A stretch of 64,000 nt of DNA. Source: Corticium candelabrum (Eukaryota > Porifera > Homoscleromorpha > Homosclerophorida > Plakinidae). Shown one piece after another: positions 26,144-49,443 of the stretch. The notes beneath the pieces were generated by a model. The model was given only the letters and a program-made list of their open reading frames with translations. It was not told the origin of the DNA and ran no database searches. The translations under genes were made by a program, and so were the position numbers. Position 1 is the stretch's first letter; the number at the start of each line of letters is the position of its first letter. The stretch covers positions 8,436,545-8,500,544 of the forward strand of contig NC_085092.1 of assembly GCF_963422355.1 (NCBI RefSeq), given 5' to 3'.

Positions 26144-26262
26144 GACGGACTGTGTATAGAGATGGTAATCAATTACTAACGTGTTGCTGTGATTGGATTC
26201 TAGCTAACTCAATTGTATCATGATTGGCTGATGTGTACAAGTAGCAGAATACACTGAAAACA

Positions 26263-26329
<67 letters not shown>

Positions 26330-26398
26330 GGACAAGCTTTCAACAGAGTTTTTGGAGAAATCAACATTTCTTTGGAAAGTAATATTTATGACCATTTT

Positions 26399-26444
<46 letters not shown>

Positions 26445-27680
26445 CCAAAAATGTGAAAAACTTGAGGTGTGGTCAACAAGTGTAATCTGATGTAAAACAC
26501 TGATGTCTGTATTAAACCAACAATACTTATATTATTTGTTGTCGTTATTGCAAATTTGTCAAAGGAAATTTAAAACCTGCCAGAGTAACCTGCAATAGTC
26601 TGTTGGCACGAACAGTTTGTCTTGAAAACCTTGAGAATGTTTGGCATGAATAGCTGCTGCAAGCTGCTCTTTCACCCACTCATGCAACCAATTACTACTA
26701 GTACAGTACCAAGATAAGTTTGCTATGTACATATAATAACTAACTTATACTATAATTAAATCTATGTAACTAAGAATGGAATTGTAGTTTGTATATATTT
26801 TTGCCATGTCATTAAATAAGTTAGTTATTACTTAATTATAATATTAGTTATAGTATTATTGACCGACGATACTACTAAAACAGTTAACAATGTCTACCAA
26901 CAACTTGCCCAAATGATTACTTAGTTTGTACTGTAATCAAAAATCCAAGCTAATGAACTAATTCACCTCACTCATACGTGCCATGGCAATGTACTGTCAA
27001 TTCATCTGTTATATATAGGCATGCTGTCTGGTAGTACAAGTCCAGCAGACATATTTACTGATGAATATATACATACCAAACACCACTGGTCCATGTCTGA
27101 ATTAGATATATCTGTTATTGTAATGCATTCCAATCAACTTCCTGGAATCTACCAATAGCCCAGCTAGCACAGCTAGACAATACGATCTGGTCATGCAGAG
27201 CTCTTCCAGACACCAAAGTAGTTGTATAGAGTCCATGCAACTAACAACAGAACCAGCATTACCTTTACTGCATGTGCTCAAATTGCACTGCAAACTGACA
27301 GGTTCATGTATAGATTAGATACAGGGCTAAACACAGCTCCCTAATTCTCCAGTCCTTTAGTCAACACTATAATATCCTTATGTTGTCAACAGAATTAACA
27401 ACAACAATATTGTAGTTCTATAATGTACTATGACTACATACTTCATCCTGCATCAATCAGCATAAAACATAATCTTTAAGTTACTACAGTTGCTGCAGCT
27501 GTGGCTGTATGTACAGCACAAACAGCACAAGATATTGCTGAATTGTTGCTATTTACATGCAGATTGCTCAACAATGGTTTCGCTCAGTGTTGGCGCTCGG
27601 CGCTGGATGACAAATCTCTTCGTGTACAATTCATCGTCCTCTTAGATCAGAACCTCCCTGATACGTTGCAATGCTGGATA
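26144..27680. other. AT-rich noncoding, two TA arrays
   Basis: TA arrays at about 26265-26324 and 26400-26442, otherwise AT-rich sequence without a supported exon. If the flanking coiled-coil exons belong to one gene, this is intron. Confidence 0.5.
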
Positions 27681-27691
27681 CATGTTCAACA

Positions 27692-29101
27692 TTATGATTC
27701 CTTGTTGTTCTTGACTGGATAGTCTGTTGATGGTAAACCACTGTCTGGAACCTTCTTGTCGCTACTATAATCTCTGATTCTCAGCTGCCTTTGTAGCTTC
27801 TGGATTTCAATTCTAAGTCTTTCTTCATTCTTCCGACCAAGAGACAGTTCATTTTCATACTGTTGTGTCATATCTCTTTTTTTAGTGTCTAGATGCATGA
27901 TTTCAGCTCTTAGACGCACGTTCTCAGCCTTCAGAGCTCTGGTTTCATCAACCAGATCTCCATTCTCAACTTTCTTTTCACTGCTCTTTGGTAGATCAAA
28001 CTCACTTTCGTTAGGTGCTCTTGCAGCTGAATTACTCGGTGGTGTCTCTACTTGTAAAATCTCTTGGTTCTTTCCATTTACAACAAACAGAGCGCGTAGT
28101 GCCTCTATTAGATCTGCATTGCGCCTAGTCAAAGTACTATTCTCCTCCTTTATCTGCATTTGTTCAGCTGCCATCTTGACCAGTTCCTTTTTTTCATCCG
28201 GTTCTGTAGTGCATTCATCAGTTTGCTGCTGTAAACGTGCTGGTTGATGACATGCTCTTTGTCTAATCAAGTTAGGTATTGTTTCCTGCTGTACATCAAC
28301 AAGCGTTTGAACTGCTGTTGGAACAGCCATTATGTTATCTTTCATTGCTTTCTCCATAGCTTGCAATTTACATTCAAAACGATGCTTGGCACAAGTATTC
28401 TTCATACAATGTTTAAAGAGTTTATCTACCACTGTTTCCAGAGCATTGTTCTTTGCTATCAATGTCATATCTGACTCTACACTTCCTTCCAGCATGATGA
28501 CGTCTCCACCAGAAACCTGTAATCAGAAGAAATGTTTTATTGTAACACAGACAATTAGGAAAATATACAACACTATCTGTTGTTTGCCAAGAACCATATT
28601 ATCAAGCAGTAGGCAATAACACGAACAGTCCACTATTAAAACCATTGTTCTTCAATCCTAGCAACCACTTGACAAACCTGAGCATCTGCAGGAAAAGAAA
28701 TATCAGTCGATTTCACTCATAATAATAAAGAAATAATTGATATTGATTTCTGCGTTTGTGCCTAGAGCTACACATGTACAGTAGATAGAGGTATTGCACA
28801 ACATTTTTGATGGCGTAGGGTGTGTTGCACATCCAACAGACAGTGGAAAGCTTTGCACACGTTTAAACGAACTTCTGTTGCCTCATCTGCACTATTCATG
28901 AATCGATTTGGCGTGACTCCCAAAGCCTAGCTCGCACCCAAACTACAAATTTCCATTGTTTACAGCTAAATCTTTCTAGTTGTCCTTCTCTGAGAGCTAG
29001 AAGCGTGTACTGACCTCTGTTTGTTGTCGCTCATGTGCCACTTGAATCCTTTCAAACCTAGAAGTCAAGCGTTCAACAATGAAGCCTTCGCGACATGTCA
29101 T
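27692..29101 (-). CDS. Coiled-coil protein, possibly 5' part of the RB1CC1-like gene
   Basis: Two minus-strand exons fit: 29015-29101 (MTCREGFIVERLTSRFERIQ..., 29 codons, GTCAGT donor) and 27692-28516 (acceptor TTACAG, phase 0, starting VSGGDVIMLEGSVESD). Together they encode about 303 residues with strong heptad-rich helix (ETRALKAENVRLRAEIMHLD). The stretch NGDLV...L-ENVR resembles NGDLVERNSKLDEENIRV in the 20.6-21.7 kb exon. The second exon ends in a stop at 27692, but an in-frame phase-0 donor (AAG/GTTCCA near 27752) could splice to the phase-0 acceptor at 21726, making one long gene. No non-coiled domain identifies it alone. Confidence 0.55.
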
Positions 29102-29499
29102 CATTCACTCACCTGTCACATGTAGCGCTAGAAGCGGCTGCTGCAACTACCATGTGAATGTGAATGAGTGCACGAGTTTTGTTGATCCGAGCATACACAG
29201 CGCACCAATCTCTCTGACGTTCTAACTACTATTGGTTTCACTGTATAGGTGTCATGTAATATCACACCATACCTGTTTTACTTGGCACCAGACCAATGTA
29301 AAGCACGAACTTTGTCCACAAGAAGCACGCCCACCTCCCTAAAGTGCTACCGCATAGTTGGGAACTATCAACTGTTGACTTACAATCACCATAGAAAAGA
29401 TGTACTAGGCAGCAAAAGTTTGGGCACAGGGGGAAAGACGGACTTACACTCATCGTCAAAGTATTTCAACTCTATCTTTGAAGCAGCATGCAGGTACTC

Positions 29500-29625
29500 T
29501 AGACTCGACCCAGTCTCACTCTGCCCTTGTCATTCCCTGGATTGACAATCCTCGGCGATAGTCACTCCTGGTAATCAAACTGGCATGCATGACACAATCT
29601 ACTAGATTTGATAATCCCATCATAC
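29500..29625. repeat. Dispersed repeat fragments
   Basis: At 29500 a TAGACTCGACCCAGTC terminus-like motif occurs. At 29565-29615 a segment (CTCCTGGTAATCAAACTGGC...) is repeated almost exactly at 35812-35862, next to the LINE relic. This suggests a second fragment of the same repeat. Confidence 0.55.
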
Positions 29626-30099
29626 ATGACCATAGTTAAAGTACTACATGCACAAGCATGCACATCACCCAAGTATTATACAGATCGTGCCTTAATTATT
29701 GAGACGCTTCCGGTTTCGTACAGTCTTGCCAAAAACCGCGTAAATCTAGAATATACCTACAAACTAACAAACCAAATAGCGAGAAACACATGCCATGCAT
29801 ACAAAAGCCTCTATTCTGAGTCAGTACGCAGCTGAGTTGGATCGTTGTCATCAGCTAGATGTCTAAGATTGGAAACGTGTCTGCACCACCACCATGACAG
29901 TTGACAGAACACAATCTTCAGCACGCCTTCCAATTCAATTATTGTATCGTAACTCTTGTCGTATTTGGGCTCTTGTAGACAGTAACCCAACATCTCTTGT
30001 TACAAAAAGCAAAACAAAACTAAACTACACGAGTGGGAAGGCATTAGCGCCAGAGGCATAATGGAATTAGCGAGAACCTCAACTTGACTCTATCAATCC

Positions 30100-30370
30100 A
30101 TCCTACATGAGAGTTCGTTTGAAACTGCAAACGCTTTCTATCACAATGGTTGGAGGCTGCAACAGGACACTGCACAAGCTGACAGGTCTAGAAGAACAAA
30201 AGATCGATCTTTTTTCGATTTTCTCGCTAGCAGATACGTTCACAATCGTGACTGATCTGTCAACTCACCAGACCTGATGCCAATAGAAAATTTATGGAGT
30301 TTGATGAAACGCGAAGTAGACAAGAAGCGGCCAAAGAACAAGACAGACCTGGAGCCAGGATACTAAACCG
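30100..30370 (+). pseudogene. Tc1/mariner transposase relic
   Basis: The plus-strand translation contains SPDLMPIENLWSLMKREVDK, the C-terminal Tc1/mariner DD34E signature (SPDLNPIENLW). Upstream the QQD-type motif is seen in another reading. Stops interrupt it. No terminal repeats were located. Confidence 0.75.
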
Positions 30371-30671
30371 TAAAATGTGTGGGAGGGTCTTACGCAATTG
30401 ATATCCAAAACTATTTATGCATTACGATAGCCATCTAGATCAATCTAGTGCAAACATTGGAGGTCGTACTAAATATTGATAGCACAAACTTTTGTCATTG
30501 GAATACCAGACACATCTAGAAAATCACTATCCTCCTCTGAAAGCAAGAGAATGCTTTCGCAGACAGCTGTTAGTAAAAGTTGGCGCCATGTGTGACACAC
30601 TCTCGCCGAAAGAGTCTCAATAATTATGGCACGAACTGTACAAGCTGCTACATTATTAGCCTTTGACAAAC

Positions 30672-30815
30672 CTGAAGGTCTCCAGCTGAGGAAATCTCAG
30701 AGACAGGTTCCTTTCTGTCTCCTAGAAAGTCCTCTTTCAGCTTCCTCCACTCTAGCATATGTTCACTGTCCTCATCGCTTACATATCCATCTGTATTCGG
30801 TTGAGCTACTGCCAT
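30672..30815 (-). CDS. Initiator-like exon of a minus-strand gene
   Basis: ATG at 30815 opens a 48-codon frame (MAVAQPNTDGYVSDEDSEHM, LEWRKLKEDFLGDRKEP, ...AGDLQ) ending in phase 0 at a GTTTGT donor. The acidic, polar composition is typical of a protein N-terminus. A possible 45-nt micro-exon (EDSDFLDVSGIPMTK, before GTTTGT) follows near 30486-30530. It could be the first exon of the coiled-coil/RB1CC1-like gene to the left, but the connection is unproven and it does not resemble the ubiquitin-like N-terminus of human FIP200. Confidence 0.4.
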
Positions 30816-32059
30816 TTAAATCTAGTAGTAGAGTCCTACATATCAAAACAGCAATTACTTAATGTGTTAGTACATACAAGTACAGCAGTAATCCCATCAT
30901 GTGATTGCTAGAAACATGAGAGAAGATAGCACTGCACCTACCCTAGCATGTGACAGTGTCTATAACAGTAACCAGTACCACAGACTATGGCATGGTTAGA
31001 CGTCTGTCATCCATTGGAGCAAGTAAACCACTAGCTAAAATATATAGTGGTAGTTGGAACATCTGGAGTGATGGCCGGTGTTGTCGAGTGATGGTCAGGC
31101 CTGACCACCTCCGACCACCGCAGGCAGAACCCTGTAGAACACTAATGCTTTACACAGCTCAAAATTCCTTTTTAATTATTCAGTAATAAAGTAGTGCACG
31201 CATTGCAGCATTGCACCCATGCATCATGTTACGTGTATGTCCTACTTTCATACCTCCAACAGCGATTGCTGACAAGTACCCACAGATGCCTTAGTCTTTA
31301 GCCTTGACCACCGCCTCTATGGCTTTCTATACTGTACAAGGCATTTCGATCATGATGTTGCATCCTAAGATGATGTCAAGGGTTTCAAGGTTTTTTGTTG
31401 TCTGGCTGGCATGTGATATCAGCGTCTTGCAAGTTTCGCAATGAGCAAACTTTGTGCCCTCAGCCACCTCAATGATCCCGTAAAGGAGACTTCCTTACTT
31501 GTCAGCTGCCATGTGGCCACTCTACAGACTAACTGCATGATGTGCACAATTTATTGGCTATGCATAGCATCGATGCAAAATAAAACCGATATCCCAATAT
31601 TGGCCTGTAAACGGTAGCTGATCTGATTATCAGTGCAACCCTAGTCAGCATAACTGTAACTAATAACAAGACGTTTATGCAGCACCCGGTTGAGGTAAAA
31701 GCATCAAACATTCATTCCCTAATTGCAGCAGCAAACCAGATGTGGCTAACTCAAATGCCAAACATCAAGTCACACTACAACATAGGGCATGTTTCTTTCA
31801 CCTAATCCAGCTAATTCAGGTTAGTCAGATTAGGTACGGATAAGAGATGGAGCGAAACAAATAAACGCCTTGGATGAGATGAGCATGCGCACTGAGTTTG
31901 CCTCGACAAGATGTGCCGTGTGAAATTTGCTGTCTGGCTGTGACAATTGCTTCTATTCTCATTATCATGCATGTAGACAAGGTAGAGACTCTGTTGGCAC
32001 TCTTTCAAAGTGGCGTCTATAACCTGGGCCCCCTAGTGAGTGCTTTTGATAGAAGAAAT

Positions 32060-32303
32060 TTATCTCGTATTAGTGAAACAGGTAGTGCCCCTAAATGATT
32101 TCATAGAGTTCAGAAGACACTTTCGAGTAACGAGAAGCACTGTTGATATTCTCATTAATTCTTTAAGACATTGTGATGGAATACCGTTAGCTTCTCAAGA
32201 CAGAAGGGGTGGGAGAGCACCAATAAATGTAGAAAAACAATTGTCAATTCGTCTTTAGGTCTTTGCAACTCAAGAGACATATCGCAGTGTAGCAGACCGC
32301 TTT

Positions 32304-32372
<69 letters not shown>

Positions 32373-33161
32373 GCAAGCATCTATTGAACAGTTAGGAGAG
32401 GTGCTGAAGCCATCCTCAGGAACTGGACCTCTGATGTCATTTCTTGGCCATCTACTGACAATGAGATTAAACGTATCTGTGAGGAATTTCATAGGCATGC
32501 AGGTTTGCACAAAGTCTTGGAAGCTATAGAAGGCTCTCACATCCCAATCAAAGCTCCTTCAAAGAATCAAAAGACATACATAAACAAAAAGAATTTCCAT
32601 TCGATTGTCCTTCAAGGTGTTTGCAACTATCAATTATATTTTATAAAATGTTTTGCTGGATAGCCTGGAAGCACACATGATGCACGAGTGTTGAGGAATT
32701 CTGATCTTGTTGCCAAAGCTATGGACCTTGGCAGTAGTCTGTTTCCGTCGCAGACTTACCTCCTCAAAGATTCAGTGTATCTGTTGACAACTTGGCTAAT
32801 GCCTCCTTTCCGGGACAATGGTCACCTTAGTGACAAGCAAATTCACTACAATTACCTCCATTCTTCAACTCGCATGGTAATTGAATGTGCATTTGCTTTG
32901 CTAAAGGGCCGCTTTCGCCGTTTAAAATACATGGACATTGACAAAGTGGAGGACATCCCTAGCATAATTCTTATGTGTTGCACACTTCATAACATATATC
33001 TTCTATCAGAAGATGATGTTGAGTATTTCCTGGATGACGTGTCAAACAATGAGGGATCTACTGTGACAGTAATACTGCAAGAGATGCTACTGCTGCCAAA
33101 CATAGAAGGTACCAAATCATGGAAGTACTATGGAGAAAACAGAGGCAATAGCTGTAGATAG
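32060..33161 (+). pseudogene. HARBI1-like transposase pseudogene
   Basis: Similarity in order: FRRHFRVTRSTVDILINSL; a stop (TAG) after QLSIRL; VFATQETYRSVADRFG; a TG microsatellite (32305-32371) in place of normal coding; IEGSHIPIKAPSKNQKTYIN (DDE_Tnp_4 first catalytic position is Glu, not the usual Asp); a TAG in place of Trp before PGSTHDARVL (second Asp); and LKDSVYLLTTWLMPPF, NYLHSSTRMVIECAFALLKG (final Glu) at 32870-32910. The last 157 codons (32688-33161) are open. Broken by two stops, an altered catalytic residue and the microsatellite. Confidence 0.88.
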
Positions 33162-33422
33162 TACCTTGTCATGTTGAGTTCAACTATCAAGCTACTACTT
33201 AACTAGTGTTTGTTGACTAACTGTTGGAGTGTTGGTCTTTCATTATTGTAACCTTTTGAGCTTTATTCTGTTTGAGAAACTCACACCATTCTCTTCTTTC
33301 ACCCTTCGATCTTCCATTTGCTGAAGTTGATCACAAGCTGGCTTTTGCTCAATTTCTCTTTTCTGAATTTAGACATCAACTTCCTCTTCTTGGCTGGATG
33401 GTGTGTGAAATCATCTATGCCA

Positions 33423-33915
33423 TCATTCGAAGCAACTTCGTGATGGTATCATTAGTACAGTCCAGTTCACTTCTTTCAAGATCAACTGCGTCGTAATCTC
33501 TGTCAGGTTGACCAGTTGTGGTGTTGAATTATGGCTGGAGCAGGCTGAACTGCTCCTGGCTAAACTGACTGGATTAGTGTCTGGTTGATCTCCTAGTAGA
33601 CCATTAAGTTCGTCAAAATATTCGCATGTCTTCCGATTTTTACCTACCACAGATAAAATTATTATAGCAAAGTTCCAACAAATTTATTGTTAGTCCTATA
33701 TCATGTATCAAATACCTGTTTGCCTGTTATGGTCAACAGTTCGTCGAACTGAGGCTTAGTGTCTTCCAGTGGCTGTTGCACTGCTTTCTTGTCACTTTAT
33801 AACCACTCTCCCTCATCTTTGTGTCAATAGCGTCCCAAACTTTGCTCTTTCTCATCTTCTTGTCACTGAGTTCCTCCTCGTGTTCTCAGATGAGGGTGAG
33901 AAGCAACAGCGTGTC
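33423..33915 (-). pseudogene. Harbinger Myb/SANT-like DNA-binding protein, decayed
   Basis: The minus strand encodes EELSDKKMRKSKVWDAIDTK, then MRESGYKVTRKQCNSHWKTL, typical of the Myb/SANT-like domain (KVW..I...M...GY.VT..QC..KWK). A frameshift follows, then GKNRKTCEYFDELNGLLGDQ in another frame at 33423-33650. The trihelix-type order matches the accessory protein of PIF/Harbinger elements. Oriented opposite to the transposase. Confidence 0.75.
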
Positions 33916-34363
33916 TCTCCTCGATCATGTGTAGCTGTCACCAACTACTGAATGACCTGAATCTTCTGCTGAATAAGAGCAGCCTTGCTCTGCAAACTTC
34001 TGTTGCTGCAACCAATGCGTCATTGGTTCGGACTCCTCTAGAGGGCACTGGGATGACGAACATTCACCGGATGGTCGCCAGACACGAGGAAGAGTCTCAA
34101 TCTGTCAGCGTTCTGACTAATTCCTCACTGCTTATGTTGAGAACGGCTTCTCTGCTAAACCAACTGGCATTTCCATGAGCAATCAATAACTGAGCATGCG
34201 CAAAGCTCATCTAATCAGTCTAATCCGCGTATCAGCTGGATTAGCTAGATGAGCTGGATTAGCTAATCCAGCACCTCAGAAGAGATGAAAGAAATGCACA
34301 CAAACCTCATCCATGTAATCCATCTAATCTGGATTAGCTGCATTAGGTGAAAGAAACACGGCC

Positions 34364-35530
34364 ATGAACAGACAAATGTACTTTGAAAAAATAATTAAGG
34401 TTTCAGCATCAGTCGACATTTATAGTCATATATATGGGGGTGAAGGGGGTAGGGCAGCGAAGGGGCACAAATTTGCCTAAATGAGCGTGACACTAAACAA
34501 CAATAATTATGGTAGGGTGTCTGTATTATTTTTCATACAAATGCAAAACAGGAAATGCAAAACAGGAAAACAACAAGAATTAAAATAAGTGATTGGATAC
34601 ATCAATGCTAACTGTGGCTAAGCTATAATGTGATCTACAGACTTGTTTTAATTCTCAATCAGTTAGTTAGCTTAGACAATAGTAGCACAAAGGTAGCATG
34701 TATGGCGAGGCTTGTACCATAGCCCAGGTCCCTCGGCTGATCTTGCATCATGCACTTTCGACAAACAATGCAGCTAGTAGTACAATGTAGCTAGCTACAT
34801 AACAACCTAGCTTTTTCAACAATCCCTTGAGACACGTACGTCACTCACAATTCACTTGTAATGTTTTCGGCACTTGCAGTGTGATCGAATGTGCTGGAGC
34901 GAGTTCTGCCCGTGAGAAAGTCGCTCCCTCGCCTCTGGCTCTCCGCCTTGTTGCTGTTCTTCCACCGAAACAAAATGACGTAAGGAGACCGTATGTGTCA
35001 TGTGATCGATAGATTTAGATAAAGTTGCCCACTAGAAAGGTGTTGGCACGCAGCCCAAATTAGCGCCAACGTTTTTGCGCCAAATATGTAAATACCTTCC
35101 ATATATGGTGTTACTTTGGACCTCCCATCAAAAATGCGTGACTAGAACATGTCTAGACGAAACTCAAAAGTAACTAAAAGTAACAGTGATAATTCATAAC
35201 TCAACTGTTCACATCCTAATATCGACGTTCCCTAAAATTAGCGAAATTTCTGAATCAAACTGTTCCCATTGCCCTAGGCTTCCACGTCTTCTCTTCACTC
35301 ACGCGACTCGCGGCTTTAGCTAATGCTGCCAATACGTACGCAACTAGGTAGCAACGAGCACCTACAGACAGCCAATAAATCAGTGTGCTCATGCCGACCC
35401 AGACATCGCGTGTACTGTACCGCCTATTCAGTGCACGTGACCCTAGATGCATTTGCTTGATTCGCATCTCTAACGCATCTGTAATCGTTAGCCAAATATC
35501 AAAGATATATATGTACCTATTCCTGGCTTG
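34364..35530. other. Intergenic; one possible signal-peptide exon
   Basis: Mostly no signal. On the minus strand a frame from about 35390 (MSTLIYWLSVGARCYLVAYV, LAALAKAASR) ends at a consensus GTGAGT donor near 35297 and could be a first exon with a signal peptide, but no partner exon was found. Confidence 0.3.
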
Positions 35531-35536
35531 CTATGA

Positions 35537-35684
<148 letters not shown>

Positions 35685-35811
35685 CCAGAGAGAGTGGTGT
35701 AACGATAGCCCACCAGATCTTTCAGCAATTAATTAAGCTGTTTAGTTAGAAGAACACAACAGGTAGAGTGACTAAATGCTGCTAGTCAGAGTCACAACAA
35801 ACCTTGGAAAC

Positions 35812-36760
35812 TCCTGGTAATCAAACTGGCATGCATGACACGTACAATCTATTATATTTGATATACATTAACAGTATGATTTCCTACAACGTTGATGATT
35901 TTGACTCAGACTTTGCTTATGCAGAATGGTTAAAACCGCCACCTCTTCCTTCTAGTCCTTTCACTGACAATCCAATAACAATGTCTGAAGTCATCTCAAT
36001 GGTCAAAAAGGCTAGATTTCGCCTCTGGATGGAATCGGCTATGTTGTCTACAAATGATGTTCTTCTCTCTGGCCTACTCTTCTAGAACCATTCAACAATT
36101 GTTGGTCTTGTCAGTCTATACCTCAGTTGTGGAAGAAGGCAGTAATCAAATTGATTCCTAAAGGCACTGCCACGGATAACCGTTCAGACCTGTCAAGCTT
36201 TCGACCTATTGCTCTGACTCCTGCTGTTGGCAAGTTGTACGTTAACTTAAATGACTGAACTAAAGATCGCAACAGAAAGCGGGTCACTTTGAAGACTCCA
36301 ATACCATAAATAAAGAAACAATTTCGTGAAAGTGTCATTCACGAACACGAAACCATACAGATTGGAGTATAGGCCTTGCACTCTATATACAATTCTAGAT
36401 AATGATGGATTGTGATATCAATAAGCTTGTAACGGACACTTCCAAATGCATTCTTAAAGTCAAGCCAGCTACAGCAAATTGATCTCTGCCGCTTCCTAGA
36501 GCATCCTTGAGAGCTTCCATTAGCTAGAAGAAACTGATGTTCCAGACAACCGCACACCACTGAGGAAAGCCTCCTGAGTGTCAGTAGGCCAGTAAAGATT
36601 CTCAATCATGAATTTACTCCATCTATCATTAATTGCCTGCTATGCGAACTTTTGGCTTCTGAAGCTCCTGTTCAAATCGGCTACAGGCTGCCATCTTGCA
36701 AGGCACGCGTAAACTGTTTTATATTTACGTTTGCAGACGATCTATATAAACGCTACTCTC
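35812..36760. mobile_element. Rearranged LINE (non-LTR) reverse-transcriptase relic
   Basis: Plus-strand pieces: PITMSEVISMVKKARFRLWM (35965-36030), LWKKAVIKLIPKGTATDNRS followed by FRPIALTPAVGKLY (36125-36240). Then an inverted, minus-strand piece with the RT motif CCSWLDFKNAFGSVRYKLID at 36400-36490. Then a plus-strand piece with FADDLYKRYS (36730-36760) from the YADD-box region. The order and strand changes indicate an internal inversion. Stops and frameshifts throughout. Confidence 0.75.
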
Positions 36761-37370
36761 AGACAGTCCATTCTCTGGTCAGGAACAGTGTCATTTGGTG
36801 CAGCAGTTTCTGAAATGGTCAAAAATTGAAGCAAAGTAGTAAAATGTAGCTCGCTCGCGTTCAGAAGCCGACCATCATCTATACCTTTTATAATCCCAAG
36901 TTAAAACTCTGTGGGCAAGATATCCCTTTTGCTGGAGATAAAAGTACAACTTTCCTGAAATTGCCAATTGATTTGTGTCTGTCGTCTTGTGATATTAATT
37001 AATTAATTAAGCTGAGTACCCTGACTAAATTGGAAGACCTGTGTAACAGAGTTGATGATGTATCGAAATGGAATTTGTTCTCGTCTGAGTTGTCTGTGTG
37101 TGACCTCCCACTTACTTGGATTGAGCGCCACGCGTACGTTGAACCAATTGCAACACGGTGCACCTAAAAAAGGTGTCACCTCGCCAGACCTGCTAATGTG
37201 CCGATTCTATCTGCCTTTCAAACTTGACGGTTTGAATCTCCCCTCGCTATCTACATTATTTAAAAAATGTTAAGTGTCTCGTTACTATCAACTGTCAAAT
37301 TGGCTTCGTGACCAGACCACTGCCAAAAAATAACGCGCGTTAGGCTTGCGTGCCGTGCACGTAAGTACAG

Positions 37371-48825
<11,455 letters not shown>

Positions 48826-49114
48826 TTTATATACACGCACTTGGTGCAACCCAGCTACTGTAGCTTATTGCTCTTATCTCATAACATGCTGTACGTCTAG
48901 ATCTAGAGCAATAATTATTCAGTTGTATTTCTTGTAATTGTTGATTTACATTAAGAAGCTGCATTTGTTTCTGCCAATGTGTATGTGAACATATTGATCC
49001 AACTCGATCAGCTCCCGTCCCCATATTTGCCCAAGGTAGTGTTAGGATTGGGTTACGGGTTAGGGTGGCGAGGGGAACAAAAAGCACGTGCCAAAACACG
49101 TGGAGCGCGCGCGA

Positions 49115-49137
49115 GGAGGAGGACTGGGCACGAGTCT
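49115..49137. repeat. Terminus of the TAGACTC repeat
   Basis: GAGGAGGACTGGGCACGAGT plus CTA, identical to the outer end of the 14690-14794 arm. It lies directly before the duplicated target of the adjacent palindromic element. Confidence 0.6.
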
Positions 49138-49147
49138 AGGTCTAGAT

Positions 49148-49230
49148 TAGCCTCGTACCCAGGCCCTCTTGCGCGCCCGGAGAAGAGGCCCTCTTCTCCG
49201 GGCGCGCAAGAGGGCCTGGGTACGAGGCTA
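49148..49230. mobile_element. 83-bp perfect palindromic mini-element with 9-bp TSD
   Basis: Two 41-base arms are exact reverse complements around a single central base. It begins TAGCCTCGTACCCAGGCCCT and is flanked by GGTCTAGAT on both sides (49139-49147 and 49231-49239). Its ends match the 1.6-kb palindrome at 24524. The GC-rich arms could form a very stable hairpin about 210 bp upstream of the NUP153 start codon. Confidence 0.88.
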
Positions 49231-49443
49231 GGTCTAGATGAAATCTTTTTTTTTAGTTTTTGCATAAACAGTAAACAGTTGCAGGTAGCTGAAAATCACG
49301 TGTTGTACACTGTATGATTTAAGTTGAAGACAGCACAATTTACTCTCTAGGTAAACCACGTGCAAACTTATTGTAGCCGGACTGCGCATGCGTCGCAATT
49401 TATATGTACTGACTCCTTTGTTGTTGTCTTCTTGGTGATTTCT

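Larger units (their letters stand above)
31785..34363 (+). mobile_element. PIF/Harbinger DNA transposon, decayed
   Basis: Inverted ends share TGTTTCTTTCACCTAAT, followed by CCAGCTAAT-rich subterminal repeats. The interior contains a HARBI1-like transposase on the plus strand and a Myb/SANT-like partner on the minus strand, the two-gene arrangement characteristic of PIF/Harbinger. Multiple stops and a microsatellite inside the transposase show it is inactive. The 3-bp target duplication is not clear. Confidence 0.85.
48826..49443 (+). promoter_or_regulatory. FAM91A1-NUP153 intergenic region with NRF-1-like site
   Basis: Contains TGCGCATGCGTC (49383-49394), one base off the NRF-1 palindrome TGCGCATGCGCA, 50 bp before the proposed NUP153 start. 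It also holds the 83-bp palindromic element (49148-49230). A CpG-containing, TATA-less layout would fit a housekeeping promoter. The regulatory role is inferred. Confidence 0.45.

Noticed and set aside
28670..28693. Micro-exon ATGCTCAG between CTGCAG and GTTTGT on the minus strand
   Set aside because: Eight bases would break the phase between 29015-29101 and 27692-28516.
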